A stretch of 64,000 nt of DNA. Source: an uncultured SAR86 cluster bacterium (GTDB lineage Bacteria; Pseudomonadota; Gammaproteobacteria; Magnimaribacterales; D2472). Positions 27,724 to 37,067 of this stretch are shown here, piece by piece. The stretch covers positions 1 through 64,000 of the forward strand of contig CALSSL010000001.1 of the NCBI GenBank assembly GCA_943789005.1. Direction: 5' to 3'. The notes beneath the pieces are model-generated. The model was given only the letters and a program-made list of their open reading frames with translations. It did not search any database and had not been told where the DNA came from. Each line of letters starts with the position of its first letter. Within the stretch, counting starts at the first letter, position 1. Position numbers and translations under genes: made by a program.

Positions 27724-29511
27724 TTATTCTCCCGATTTAAAATAGTTCAAGAATGCATCTTGAGGTATCGACACTTTACCAAATTGTTTCATTTTCTTTT
27801 TGCCATCTTTCTGTTTTTCAAGCAACTTCTTTTTCCTTGTAATATCTCCACCATAACATTTAGCTGTAACATTTTTTCTTAATGCTTTTACAGTTTCTCT
27901 AGAGATTATTTTTGAGCCAAGTGCTACTTGTATTGGAACATCAAACATTTGACGAGGTATTAGTTTTTGAAGATTGGCAGCAATTTCTCTGGCTTTTTGT
28001 GTTGAAAAAGATTTATGGACAATCATTGATAAAGCATCAATTTTTTGATTATTTATAAGAATATCTATTTTGGTGAGGTCTGATTTAAAAAAGCCAATTA
28101 AAGAATATTCGATTGATGCAAATCCTTTTGTTGACGATTTTATTTGATCAAAAAAATCAACTATGACAGAGGATAAAGGCATTTCAAAAACTATCGATAC
28201 CTGATTTCCAAAATAAGTCATATCTTTTTGAGTTCCCCTTTTGCCAGTACAGAGGGTAATCACATTACCAACATATTCATTTGGAGTAAGAATTGTGGTA
28301 TTTACAATAGGCTCTCTTATTTCTTCAATATCATTTGAAGCTGGTAGTTGTGAGGGATTATCAATTCTTATAATATCTCCATTATTTTTTAGAACTTCGT
28401 ACTCCACTGAAGGAGCAGTAGATATTAGATCTAAATCATACTCTCTCTCTAACCTTTCTCGAATAACTTCCATATGAAGAGTTCCTAAGAATCCACATCT
28501 AAAACCAAATCCAAGAGCATCAGAGACTTCAGGTTCGTACACTAAAGATGAATCATTAAGAATTAATTTTGATAAAGCATCTCTAAATCTTTCGTAATCA
28601 TCAGAATTTACTGTGAACATTGAAGCAAAAACTTTTGGATTTACTTTTTTAAAACCAGGTAATGGTTCTGTGAATTCATCACTGGCCTCTAAAATAGTAT
28701 CTCCAACTGGAGCTCCTTTAATATTTTTGATGCCGGCTACTAGATAGCCAACTTCACCAGCAGATAAGAAATCTTTTTTTATTTTTTTTGGAGAAAAAAT
28801 ACCAATTTCATCCACGTTATGAGATTGACCGGTTGAGTGTATCTTAAATTTTTGACCTAATTTAATAGTTCCATTTTTAATTCTTATAAGTGAAACAACG
28901 CCAAGGTAAGAATCAAACCAAGAATCAACAATCAATGCTTGTAAGGGTTTTGTTGGACTTCCAGTTGGTGATGGAATTCCATTGACAATACTATTGAGCA
29001 ATTCTTCAATACCCTCTCCAGTTTTGGCGCTTACCAAAGGCGCAGAAGAAGCATTTATGCCAATCATTTCTTCAATTTCCTTTTTTACTCTTTCAGGCTC
29101 AGCTTGAGGTAAATCAATTTTATTTATTACAGGAACAACCTCTAAATCTTGATCAACTGCTGTGTAACAATTTGCTAGTGTTTGCGCTTCAACACCCTGT
29201 GAACCATCAACAACTAGCAATGCACCTTCGCATGCTGACAGTGATCTAGAAACTTCATAAGAAAAATCTACATGACCTGGAGTATCAATGAAATTTAATT
29301 GGTAAGTGGTATTTTCTTTCGTGTATTCTAAGGTTACGGCCTGAGCTTTTATAGTTATGCCTCTTTCTCGTTCTATGTCCATAGAGTCAAGAATTTGCTC
29401 TGACATTTCTCTGGCTGAAAGACCACCACAATATTCTATTAATCTATCAGACAAAGTAGATTTACCATGATCAATATGGGCTATTACGGAAAAGTTTCTA
29501 ATATTTTTCAT
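27724..29511 (-). CDS. lepA: Elongation factor 4 (LepA)
   Basis: 595 residues, full length. G1 [10 protein letters not shown]3 DTPGHVDF, G4 NKIDLP, plus the LepA-specific C-terminal domain ([28 protein letters not shown]). It is a ribosomal GTPase proposed to act on translocation or on 30S biogenesis. First gene of the lepA-lepB-rnc-era-recO-acpS-adk run. Confidence 0.98.
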   Translation of the reverse strand: MKNIRNFSVIAHIDHGKSTLSDRLIEYCGGLSAREMSEQILDSMDIERERGITIKAQAVTLEYTKENTTYQLNFIDTPGHVDFSYEVSRSLSACEGALLVVDGSQGVEAQTLANCYTAVDQDLEVVPVINKIDLPQAEPERVKKEIEEMIGINASSAPLVSAKTGEGIEELLNSIVNGIPSPTGSPTKPLQALIVDSWFDSYLGVVSLIRIKNGTIKLGQKFKIHSTGQSHNVDEIGIFSPKKIKKDFLSAGEVGYLVAGIKNIKGAPVGDTILEASDEFTEPLPGFKKVNPKVFASMFTVNSDDYERFRDALSKLILNDSSLVYEPEVSDALGFGFRCGFLGTLHMEVIRERLEREYDLDLISTAPSVEYEVLKNNGDIIRIDNPSQLPASNDIEEIREPIVNTTILTPNEYVGNVITLCTGKRGTQKDMTYFGNQVSIVFEMPLSSVIVDFFDQIKSSTKGFASIEYSLIGFFKSDLTKIDILINNQKIDALSMIVHKSFSTQKAREIAANLQKLIPRQMFDVPIQVALGSKIISRETVKALRKNVTAKCYGGDITRKKKLLEKQKDGKKKMKQFGKVSIPQDAFLNYFKSGE

Positions 29512-29572
29512 AAGATGCAGCTATTTTACAGCCAATACTCTGAATATAGGAGTAAATAGGTCTTTTTATCTT

Positions 29573-30976
29573 TTAATTAATGGTAATTGGCCTAATTATT
29601 CGGCTTCCATTTCGATTCAGGTGTAATGCTATTTTATTACCTGAAGTAAAATTATCTATAGCCTCTTCATAAGAATCTGTATCAAAAATATCATACTTCT
29701 TATCTTTATATTGAATCATAGTAATAACATCACCCCTGTTAACTTTTCCTGAGGCTGGTGATCCAGGGTCGACTCTTGACACTATAACTCCATCTGGAAG
29801 ATTAGACATAGATGGATTATCTCGATCTATTTCATCAACTTTAATGCCGATAGGATCTTCAGAATTTTGAGATTTTGCAGGTACAAAAGATTCACTATTT
29901 ACAGGTAGCTCGCCAAGTGTAAATTTAAGCTTAATTTCTTCGCCATTTCTAATAACTTTAGCTACAGCCTTTGTTTTTGGCTGGATTTGCCCAACAACAT
30001 GAGGTAAATCAGAACTAAATTTAATCTCCTTATTATCAAATTCAATAATGACATCGCCAGGTAAAAGTCCAGCATTATCAGCTGACTCGCCCTCCTCAAC
30101 ATCATTTATTAAGGCTCCATAAGGCTTGCTCATACCTAAAGCATCAGCAAGATCACTATCAACCTCACTCATTCTTACTCCAAGATACCCTCTTGAAACC
30201 TCACCTTTATCAATAATTTGATTTGCAACATCAACAGCAACGTTGATTGGTATTGCAAAAGCTAGGCCTTGATAGCCACCACTTCTTGAGTAGATTTGAG
30301 AATTAATCCCAACAACTTTTCCATCTAAATCGAACAGTGGTCCTCCAGAATTTCCTGGATTTATTGCAACATCTGTTTGTAAAAATGGAACATAATTTCC
30401 AATATTATTGTTCTGTATACTTCTTCCTTTGGCGCTGACAATACCCGCTGTGACTGAAAAATCAAAGCTAAAAGGCGAACCAATTGCAACAACCCAATCT
30501 CCAACCTTTAAATCATCGCTGTTACCTGTAACAACTTGAGGAAGATTTTTACCTTCAACTTTCAGCAAAGCTAAGTCTGATAAAGGGTCTACACCAACAA
30601 TTTCAGCAATAAATTCTCTTCTATCTGAAAGTGAGACAATGACTTCTGTTGCATCTTCTACAACATGAAAGTTGGTTAAAATATAATTATCTTTTAAGAT
30701 GAAACCGGATCCATATGAGACTGCTTCTCTTTTTTGTTGAGGCATTTCTCTAAACTGTCTTGGTATGCCAAATCTCTCAAGCATCTCATCTGGTATTCCT
30801 CCATATCCATAAGATTGTCTTTGGCTTATTTCTTTTTTCGATGTAATGTTTACAACCGCTGCGGCTGTGTCTTCAACTAATTCTGAAATATTTTCTGGTA
30901 GAGATGAACCAGAGATATTCGGCACAATAAATATGCTCAAGAAAAATATTGTTAATGTATTTTTTATTATTTTCAT
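29573..30976 (-). CDS. Periplasmic HtrA/MucD-type serine protease
   Basis: 467 residues with an N-terminal signal peptide (about residues 1-23). Trypsin-like domain: H in LTNFHVVEDA, D in PLSDLALLKV, S in NPGNSGGPLFD; two PDZ domains follow (about residues 265-350 and 375-460). It degrades or refolds damaged envelope proteins. The position directly after rseA, replacing rseB/rseC, matches the MucD gene of Pseudomonas, although mucB and mucC are missing here. Confidence 0.93.
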   Translation of the reverse strand: MKIIKNTLTIFFLSIFIVPNISGSSLPENISELVEDTAAAVVNITSKKEISQRQSYGYGGIPDEMLERFGIPRQFREMPQQKREAVSYGSGFILKDNYILTNFHVVEDATEVIVSLSDRREFIAEIVGVDPLSDLALLKVEGKNLPQVVTGNSDDLKVGDWVVAIGSPFSFDFSVTAGIVSAKGRSIQNNNIGNYVPFLQTDVAINPGNSGGPLFDLDGKVVGINSQIYSRSGGYQGLAFAIPINVAVDVANQIIDKGEVSRGYLGVRMSEVDSDLADALGMSKPYGALINDVEEGESADNAGLLPGDVIIEFDNKEIKFSSDLPHVVGQIQPKTKAVAKVIRNGEEIKLKFTLGELPVNSESFVPAKSQNSEDPIGIKVDEIDRDNPSMSNLPDGVIVSRVDPGSPASGKVNRGDVITMIQYKDKKYDIFDTDSYEEAIDNFTSGNKIALHLNRNGSRIIRPITIN

Positions 30977-30991
30977 TTTATTTTATTAATT

Positions 30992-31675
30992 TTACTTACC
31001 AATAGAATTAGCTACCTTTATTGCAGATTGAGCATCAATATTACCGTATATAGTTACAACTCTTCCGTCTGCCAAGGGAACGATATGTATTATTTTATCA
31101 CCGTGCCTCCAGTACCTTACTTTATTAATGCCTAAATTCTTTTTTTCAATACGCAATATAAAGTTTTTATCGCCTTTATTAAATTTTCTTCCATTAGAGC
31201 TAAGTCTGTTATAGCCAACATTCCTTAAATCGATATCATAAGGTGTAGCATTATCAAGGTCGGGGTTGTTAATTACATGCATTACATGATCAACAAGATT
31301 TTCCTCAGTCTTGGAAACAATATCTTTTGCCTCTTTGCTACTCATTGCAATATTTAGTTGGTTTTTTGCAGAAATGTCCTCACCCATTCTTGAAAACTCA
31401 AGCTGGTTAATTGCAACAAAAGTTAGGAGTACCGTAGCTGCCGCAGTGATTGCATTTGAAAACCAAAAGCCATAATTCACAGGTTTTTTCTTTGTTGCAA
31501 TGGATTGGATATTATTAGAATTATTTACAGATGAACTGACTAATGCATATTGAGATAATTTTTTTTGTAGGCTTACATCCTTCTCAAGCATATCAAGAAT
31601 ACCATCAACCTCATTAGCGTCTAGCTCTCCGTCATATAATGCAGATAATTTTTCTTCAAGGTTATACGTCATCAC
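30992..31675 (-). CDS. rseA: Anti-sigma-E factor RseA with an unusual periplasmic domain
   Basis: 227 residues. The N-terminal RseA fold (EEKLSALYDGELDANEVDG) binds sigma-E in the cytoplasm. One membrane segment lies around residues 68-90. The periplasmic part ends VRYWRHGDKIIHIVPLADGR then VTIYGNIDAQSAIKVANSIG, a pattern reminiscent of the C-terminal domain of RseB/MucB, which is otherwise absent from this operon. The start overlaps the end of rpoE (14 bp). The RseB-like reading is an inference. Confidence 0.8.
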   Translation of the reverse strand: MMTYNLEEKLSALYDGELDANEVDGILDMLEKDVSLQKKLSQYALVSSSVNNSNNIQSIATKKKPVNYGFWFSNAITAAATVLLTFVAINQLEFSRMGEDISAKNQLNIAMSSKEAKDIVSKTEENLVDHVMHVINNPDLDNATPYDIDLRNVGYNRLSSNGRKFNKGDKNFILRIEKKNLGINKVRYWRHGDKIIHIVPLADGRVVTIYGNIDAQSAIKVANSIGK

Positions 31676-32237
31676 CTAACTCCTTTGAAATGAAATTAAG
31701 AATGTTTTCACGAGCACGAAAAATTCTAGACCTTACTGTGCCAATTGGCGTGTTAGTAATTAAAGCTATTTCCTCATAACTTTTTCCATCAGACTCCCTA
31801 AGAGTAAATGCTGTTTTCAGTGACTCTGGTAACTGATCAATAAATGACTTTATTTTAATTAAGGATTGATCATGCATTAAATCTGATTCTGGGTTGGTAA
31901 AGGTTGTGAATTCAAAATCAAGATCTGTAGAGGAGATATTTAGTTTGTCTTTTTTTGATGCAGAGCTAACAAAATGATTTTTGGCTAGATTAATAGCAAT
32001 TCTATACACCCAAGTAAAAAATGCACTATCGCCTCTAAATGTTTTTATTTGCTGCCAAACCTTTATAAAGGTCTGCTGTGTTAGATCTTCGGAGTCTTCT
32101 CTTGATTTTGTATACGAGTATAAAGAAGCATAAACTCTAGGGTAATATTTTGTCATTAAAAAATTAAATGCTCCTTCGTGCCCATTCTGCGCTTTTTCTA
32201 TTAATAAGAAGTCATCATTATTTGAATTATTGTTCAT
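31662..32237 (-). CDS. rpoE: RNA polymerase sigma-E factor
   Basis: 191 residues, ECF sigma factor. Region 2 includes YTKSREDSEDLTQQTFIKVWQ and FFTWVYRIAINLAKNH; region 4 includes ESDGKSYEEIALITNTPIGTVRSR. Directs the envelope-stress response. It is followed by its anti-sigma factor and an HtrA protease. A sequence matching a sigma-E promoter lies just upstream (32260-32288), implying autoregulation. Confidence 0.95.
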   Translation of the reverse strand: MNNNSNNDDFLLIEKAQNGHEGAFNFLMTKYYPRVYASLYSYTKSREDSEDLTQQTFIKVWQQIKTFRGDSAFFTWVYRIAINLAKNHFVSSASKKDKLNISSTDLDFEFTTFTNPESDLMHDQSLIKIKSFIDQLPESLKTAFTLRESDGKSYEEIALITNTPIGTVRSRIFRARENILNFISKELGDDV

Positions 32238-32259
32238 TTAATTTTGCTTCCTTTTTTAA

Positions 32260-32288
32260 TCTGACAAACAAAAGAACTAAAAGTTTCC
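32260..32288 (-). promoter_or_regulatory. Putative sigma-E promoter of rpoE
   Basis: On the minus strand, GGAAACTT (32281-32288) and TCAGA (32260-32264) are separated by exactly 16 bp, close to the E. coli sigma-E pattern GGAACTT-N16-TCTGA/TCAAA. It overlaps the last codons and stop of sdhE. The rpoE start at 32237 would have a leader of about 20 nt with the ribosome site GGAAG. Confidence 0.65.
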
Positions 32289-32534
32289 TTGTTGAGTAAA
32301 ATTTTTTAAATACATGTCAATAAAGTTTTCATGCTCTTCAAGCCCTATAGGCACCCCTTTAAATATATAATCAAACAACTTCTGATCATCGTAATCAAGA
32401 ATATCATCCAACATTCTTATATCCTCTTGTTCCAAGGAATCCAGTTTATTTTGAGAAAACTCTCTTAGAAGAAGGTCTATTTCTCTCATACCTCTTCTAC
32501 ATTTCCAGTGTATTCTGTTTATTTCTCGGTTCAT
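32277..32534 (-). CDS. sdhE: Succinate dehydrogenase flavinylation factor SdhE
   Basis: 85 residues. The family signature RRGMRE (RGxxE) is at about residues 13-18, followed by the helical pattern LDSLEQEDIRMLDDILDYDDQKLFDYIFKG. It helps attach FAD to SdhA and FrdA. It is divergent from ygfZ, the pairing commonly seen in gammaproteobacteria, and ends within the putative rpoE promoter. Confidence 0.93.
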   Translation of the reverse strand: MNREINRIHWKCRRGMREIDLLLREFSQNKLDSLEQEDIRMLDDILDYDDQKLFDYIFKGVPIGLEEHENFIDMYLKNFTQQGNF

Positions 32535-32580
32535 TGGTTAAAATAAAATAATAATTTAATAATCTTACAAGAAAATAGAC

Positions 32581-33360
32581 ATTCAAAATAAATTAATATC
32601 AATTGGCTCTCTTTATATAGATACCCTAACTGTTATCGAAATTCAAGGAGATGAGGAAAAGGTTGAAAATTTTCTTCAAGGTCAAATAACTTCTGACGTC
32701 AATTCTGTATCAAATGATAGTTTTCATCTTTCATCTATATGCAATCAGAAAGGTTTTGTCATGGCTGGTTTTTTACTCAACAAATCTAATGATAAATATA
32801 AAATTGTAATTAATCGCGAACTTGTTCATATACTAATAGATGAATTAACTCCTTTTGCTAAGTTCTTTGGAGTTACATTTATGGAAACAACGAATTATGT
32901 CCGCGCGTCTGTTGAATCAGCGCCTTTTAGTAAGAGTATTTTTTTACAAAATAATAGCTTTGGATTATCTGTAAAGATTGAAGATGATAAAAAAGATATT
33001 GCTAATACCATTTCTCTAAAAGAATGGTCTGCAGCAAATATGATTTTAGGTAACTTTTATCTATCAAAAAATGAAGCAGGTCAATACAGGCCTTTGGAAA
33101 TAAATTATGACATTCAAAGGGTTTCTTTTGATAAAGGTTGTTTCAGAGGCCAGGAAATAATTGCAAGAATGAAATATTTAGGCATTGATCGAAGAAGATT
33201 TTGTACAATAATTTCAAAAAGGGAGATCAAAGAAGAAAAAAATTTAAAAATTATAGGTGAATTAATAAAACTAAAAGATAGTTATATCTGCTTAAGTTTA
33301 ATTAAAAAAGATTTCTTAGAAACCCTAAGGGAAGAAGACCCCTCTCTCATAATTATTTAG
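32581..33360 (+). CDS. ygfZ: YgfZ/GcvT-like folate-binding iron-sulfur biogenesis protein, non-ATG start
   Basis: The YgfZ signature KGCFRGQEIIARMKYLG is clear at about codons 182-198. Homology begins far before the first Met (32761): VIEIQGDEEKVENFLQGQIT and CNQKGFVMAG are encoded from about 32638. The frame is open back to 32563 and contains no ATG or GTG; ATT at 32581 or ATA at 32575 are the plausible initiators unless a base is missing. I chose 32581. The protein (about 259 residues) binds folate and helps iron-sulfur cluster enzymes. Start uncertain, identity good. Confidence 0.75.
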   Translation: MQNKLISIGSLYIDTLTVIEIQGDEEKVENFLQGQITSDVNSVSNDSFHLSSICNQKGFVMAGFLLNKSNDKYKIVINRELVHILIDELTPFAKFFGVTFMETTNYVRASVESAPFSKSIFLQNNSFGLSVKIEDDKKDIANTISLKEWSAANMILGNFYLSKNEAGQYRPLEINYDIQRVSFDKGCFRGQEIIARMKYLGIDRRRFCTIISKREIKEEKNLKIIGELIKLKDSYICLSLIKKDFLETLREEDPSLIII

Positions 33361-33362
33361 CT

Positions 33363-34040
33363 TTACCATTTTATGGGACTCTTGTTGATATTTAATAGAA
33401 TATTGTTTGTCTTTGAGAAGTGCCTACATCCAAAAAATCCTCTGTATGAAGATAGAGGTGATGGGTGAGATGATTTAAGAAGATAATTAACTTCGCTGTC
33501 TATTAAATATTCTTTTTTTGCTGAGCTGCTCCCCCATAAAAGAAAAATAACATCGCTTTTGTTATTTAAAATTTGTATAACAGAATCCACAAGCAAGTTC
33601 CAACCAATATTGGAATGAGATCCAGGTAAAGAATCTTTAACACTAAGAGATGTATTAAGAAGAAGAACTCCTTGCTTAGCCCATTCTTCTAGATTGCCAG
33701 AATTATGATAACAAAATCCTAAATCATCTTTAATTTCTTTATATATATTTTTAAGCGAAGGAGGAATTTTATTACCTTCATTCACACCAAATGCTAAACC
33801 ATTTGCAAGACCTTTTTGGTGGTAAGGGTCTTGGCCTAATATAACAACTTTAGTATTGTCGAAGTCACATAAATTAAAAGCATTAAAGATATCATCTAAA
33901 GGCGGATAGACATCGTGACCTTGATTTATATCTGAATAAATTTGCTCTAATGGAGAATAAATATCTCCCTCAATCTTTGTATTTTTAAGCTGTTCTTCCC
34001 AGCTAAAAGGAAGTTTAATATTAAGATTATGTTTATGCAT
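33363..34040 (-). CDS. ung: Uracil-DNA glycosylase
   Basis: Family 1 UDG. The catalytic water-activating motif GQDPYHQKGLANGLAFGV, LLLWGSSSAKK and the DNA-intercalation loop HPSPLSSYRGFFGCRHFS are present. I prefer the ATG at 34040 (MHKHNLNIK) because GGTGAG lies a few bases upstream; TTG 34052 is in frame. It ends two bases from the convergent ygfZ stop. Three DnaA-box-like sequences lie directly upstream. Confidence 0.93.
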   Translation of the reverse strand: MHKHNLNIKLPFSWEEQLKNTKIEGDIYSPLEQIYSDINQGHDVYPPLDDIFNAFNLCDFDNTKVVILGQDPYHQKGLANGLAFGVNEGNKIPPSLKNIYKEIKDDLGFCYHNSGNLEEWAKQGVLLLNTSLSVKDSLPGSHSNIGWNLLVDSVIQILNNKSDVIFLLWGSSSAKKEYLIDSEVNYLLKSSHPSPLSSYRGFFGCRHFSKTNNILLNINKSPIKW

Positions 34041-34054
34041 ATTTCTCACCAATC

Positions 34055-34089
34055 TTATCCACAGAATCTGTGGATAAAGTTATGGATAA
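34055..34089. promoter_or_regulatory. Cluster of three DnaA boxes upstream of ung
   Basis: Two perfect boxes face each other: TTATCCACA (34055-34063) and TGTGGATAA (34069-34077), separated by GAATC. A third, TATGGATAA (34081-34089), differs from the consensus at one base. They lie within 15-50 bases of the ung start, so bound DnaA would probably block or modulate its transcription. Confidence 0.75.
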
Positions 34090-34339
34090 CTTTATTTATA
34101 CCATAATAAAGCCTTTAATATAAAGGTTTTCTATAAGTTGAGTAAAAATTATACAGTTATTAAAAAAAACACCGTAAATCAATATTTTAAGATAATTTTA
34201 TAAATTTCATACAACTTATTAGGGTAAGCATTGCAAGAGATTCATACCATTCTTGCAAGCTGTTGACAAGTATAAAAATATGTTAATTTTTTACAAAGTA
34301 GAAAGTGACATAAGTCACAGTAGTAATCTTTGATATTTA
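34090..34339. promoter_or_regulatory. AT-rich intergenic region with promoter-like, dyad and CRP-like signals
   Basis: Contains TATAAT on the minus strand (34148-34153), a candidate -10 for ung. A dyad TTGCAAGA (34231-34238) / TCTTGCAA (34251-34258) is followed by TTGACA (34263-34268), a plus-strand -35 candidate without a convincing -10. AGTGACATAAGTCACA (34304-34319) matches the CRP/FNR-type palindrome TGTGAN6TCACA at all but one position. No coding frame is evident. The plus-strand elements point towards the 3' end of serA, so a small RNA or antisense transcript is possible but unproven. Confidence 0.45.
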
Positions 34340-35521
34340 CTATAATTTATTACAAAGTCTTACACTTATTACATGGTCTATATTTTCAATATTTTTAATT
34401 AATTCTTGCGTCGGCTCATCCTCTAAATCAATCAAGTTGATTCCTATACTTTCTCTACTTTTGTGAGTCATGTCTGCAATATTGATATTTTTATATCCAA
34501 TCTCATCTGTAATTTTACCTATCATTCCGGGTTCATTTTTGTTAATAATCACCATTCGATATTTTGTTTTTCTTCCCAATTTAATTGATGGAAAATTAAC
34601 TGAATTTATTATAATTCCATCATTCAGAAAATTAGAGATTTGTTCTGCTGCCATTACTGCACAATTCACTTCTGCCTCTTTTGTACTGGCACCCAAGTGA
34701 GGTAAAAGTATTACATCTTGAAAATTATTAGCTCTAGTTACAAGCTCAGGAGTAGGAAAATCAGTGACAAATTTATCAATTATTTTTGAATCTAGAGCTT
34801 CTATAATATCCTCGTTATTAACGATACCTCCCCTTGATAAATTAATTAATTTAGAGCCCTTTTTGAATTTTTTAAGTGATTCTTTATTTATTAAGTCCTT
34901 TGTGTCATCAACTAAAGGCACATGAATTGAAACATAGTCCGAATTATTTAGAAGATAATCCATAGAATCTGCTTTTTCAACATCCTTAGGTAATCGCCAA
35001 GCAGCATCTATGGAAATGTAAGGGTCATATCCAATAATTTTCATACCCATAACTTCAGCGGTTTGGGCAAGCAAAGATCCTATAGCTCCAAGACCAATAA
35101 TACCCAAAGTTTTACCCTTTAACTCATTGCCCTTAAAGTTTTTTTTCTGAGATTCCATTGATTTGTTTAATTCAGAAGAATCCTGCCCAGATAACGTTTT
35201 AGAGAAAATATTTCCTTGAATAATACCTCTTGATGATAGAAGCATGCCACAAACAACTAGCTCTTTAACTGCATTAGCGTTAGCGCCAGGCGTATTAAAG
35301 ACAACAATACCTCTCTTTGTTGCTTCTTTAATAGGTATGTTATTTGTGCCTGCTCCAGCCCTACCAATACATTTCAAAGAGTCATTAAAGTCATTGTTAG
35401 ATAGGTTTTGACTTCTTAGGATAAGAGAATCAGGATCGATCTCGTCTATATGAAAATCATTTTTATTTAAGATATTTAAGCCGTCTTCAGCAATATTATT
35501 AAAAATTTTATATGTAAACAT
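34340..35521 (-). CDS. serA: D-3-phosphoglycerate dehydrogenase
   Basis: 393 residues. The substrate domain has GRAGAGTNNIP, the nucleotide-binding domain TLGIIGLGAIGS, the catalytic HLGASTKEAE, and a C-terminal ACT-type domain (MVIINKNEPGMIGKITDEIG) that in the family mediates serine feedback. It makes 3-phosphohydroxypyruvate, the first step of serine synthesis. It lies downstream of glpK on the same strand with 63 bp between. Confidence 0.92.
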   Translation of the reverse strand: MFTYKIFNNIAEDGLNILNKNDFHIDEIDPDSLILRSQNLSNNDFNDSLKCIGRAGAGTNNIPIKEATKRGIVVFNTPGANANAVKELVVCGMLLSSRGIIQGNIFSKTLSGQDSSELNKSMESQKKNFKGNELKGKTLGIIGLGAIGSLLAQTAEVMGMKIIGYDPYISIDAAWRLPKDVEKADSMDYLLNNSDYVSIHVPLVDDTKDLINKESLKKFKKGSKLINLSRGGIVNNEDIIEALDSKIIDKFVTDFPTPELVTRANNFQDVILLPHLGASTKEAEVNCAVMAAEQISNFLNDGIIINSVNFPSIKLGRKTKYRMVIINKNEPGMIGKITDEIGYKNINIADMTHKSRESIGINLIDLEDEPTQELIKNIENIDHVISVRLCNKL

Positions 35522-35584
35522 TTGAATATGTGTTTTAACGAAGCTGTATTATATAGAAAAAAAATTATTGTTTAACAGATTAAA

Positions 35585-37045
35585 CTACTTAATATTGGAT
35601 ATAGTTTTTTCTATATAATTTCTCCAAAGCCTGTAATCTGTTTCAAGAAAATCCTTTAAATTATCTTGAGGTTCGTATTTATCTTCTATTATTGATTTTA
35701 TATCCTCAATATTCATACCTTGCGATATTTGAGCAACAATACATGCGCCTAAGGCGGTAGATTCAATATTTGCTGGTTTTAAAATATTTACCATTAGGGA
35801 ATCAGATAGTAACTGGCAGAAAGTCTTATTTGCAGTCATTCCTCCGTCTATGTAAAGAGAGTTTATCTTAATATTATTTTGTATTAGTAGCTCAGTGATA
35901 TCTCTTGTTTGATAACATATTGATTTGAATGCTGCTGTAATCATGTCATTTTTGGAAGCGTCCTGTGTGATTCCATAAAAACCTCCTCTCACATCGGAGT
36001 TCCAATATGGTGCTGCAAGTCCATTAAAAGCAGGTAAGAACTGTATATTATTAGAAAAGCCAGTTTTATTAAGGAATTGTTCGCTCATTGATGCATCTTT
36101 AAAAAATCCCATTTTATCTCTAAGCCATTGAATTATATTGCCGCATGAATAAATACTTCCTTCAATTGCATAATTAATTTCATTATTTAGTTTGTAACCA
36201 ATGGTCGTAAGGAGACCCTCGTCAAGAGTAATCAATTTTTCTTTTGTATTTACCATTAAAAAACAGCCAGTACCATAAGTTGATTTCATATCCCCATGAT
36301 TAAAACAGCGTTGGCCAACTAGGGCAGACTGCTGATCACCAATAACACCTTTAATGGCTATATTTTTCCCGTCTATATTAAGAGTTCCATAATCTGAATC
36401 GCAAGATCGCACCTCGGGAAGCATGGATTTTGGTATATCAAATAAATTTAATAAGTCCTCATCCCACTGCATATCATTAATATTGAATAGCATGGTTCTG
36501 GAAGCATTCGTTACATCAGTTAAATGAAATCTTTCCTTGGATAGTTTATTTACCAAAAAGCAATCAATAGTTCCAAACCTCAGCTTGCCAGCTTCAGCGT
36601 CTTTTCTTGCTCCATCAACGTTATCCAATATCCATTTTATTTTTGTTGCAGAGAAGTAAGGATCTATCACCAGTCCAGTCTTAGTTCTTACCATTTCTTC
36701 ATGGCCATTTTCTTTTAATGTTTTACATAACTTGTGAGTTCTTCTATCTTGCCAAACAATAGCAGGATAAATTGGTTCGCCTGTCTCTTCAGACCATACT
36801 ATAGTTGTTTCTCTTTGATTTGTTATTCCGCAACAACTTATTATTTCTGAAGATTGTTCTAAAACATTTTTTAATGTTTCTTTGACTGTTTTTAAAATAT
36901 CACTTGGATCTGCTTCAACCCAACCATCATTGGGATAAAACAATTTATATTCTTCTTGTGAATCTCTAATTAGTTCATGATTAGGGCTAAATATTATTGC
37001 TCTAGAGCTTGTTGTTCCTTGATCTATAGCTAAAAAATTACTCAT
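35585..37045 (-). CDS. glpK: Glycerol kinase
   Basis: 486 residues of the FGGY kinase family. AIDQGTTSSRAIIF at the N-terminus, GITNQRETTIVW, VWQDRRT, DVTNASRTMLFNI, and GDQQSALVGQ are characteristic of glycerol kinase. It phosphorylates glycerol to sn-glycerol-3-phosphate. AGGAG precedes ATG 37045. No glpF or glpD is adjacent, so the glycerol supply route is not visible here. Confidence 0.95.
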   Translation of the reverse strand: MSNFLAIDQGTTSSRAIIFSPNHELIRDSQEEYKLFYPNDGWVEADPSDILKTVKETLKNVLEQSSEIISCCGITNQRETTIVWSEETGEPIYPAIVWQDRRTHKLCKTLKENGHEEMVRTKTGLVIDPYFSATKIKWILDNVDGARKDAEAGKLRFGTIDCFLVNKLSKERFHLTDVTNASRTMLFNINDMQWDEDLLNLFDIPKSMLPEVRSCDSDYGTLNIDGKNIAIKGVIGDQQSALVGQRCFNHGDMKSTYGTGCFLMVNTKEKLITLDEGLLTTIGYKLNNEINYAIEGSIYSCGNIIQWLRDKMGFFKDASMSEQFLNKTGFSNNIQFLPAFNGLAAPYWNSDVRGGFYGITQDASKNDMITAAFKSICYQTRDITELLIQNNIKINSLYIDGGMTANKTFCQLLSDSLMVNILKPANIESTALGACIVAQISQGMNIEDIKSIIEDKYEPQDNLKDFLETDYRLWRNYIEKTISNIK

Positions 37046-37067
37046 ACTATTTCTCCTTTAATATGAA

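Noticed and set aside
34055-34339. Chromosomal origin oriC
   Set aside because: Three DnaA boxes and AT-richness are suggestive, but no dnaA/dnaN/mnmG neighbours and no consistent strand switch are present; reported only as a possible DnaA site.
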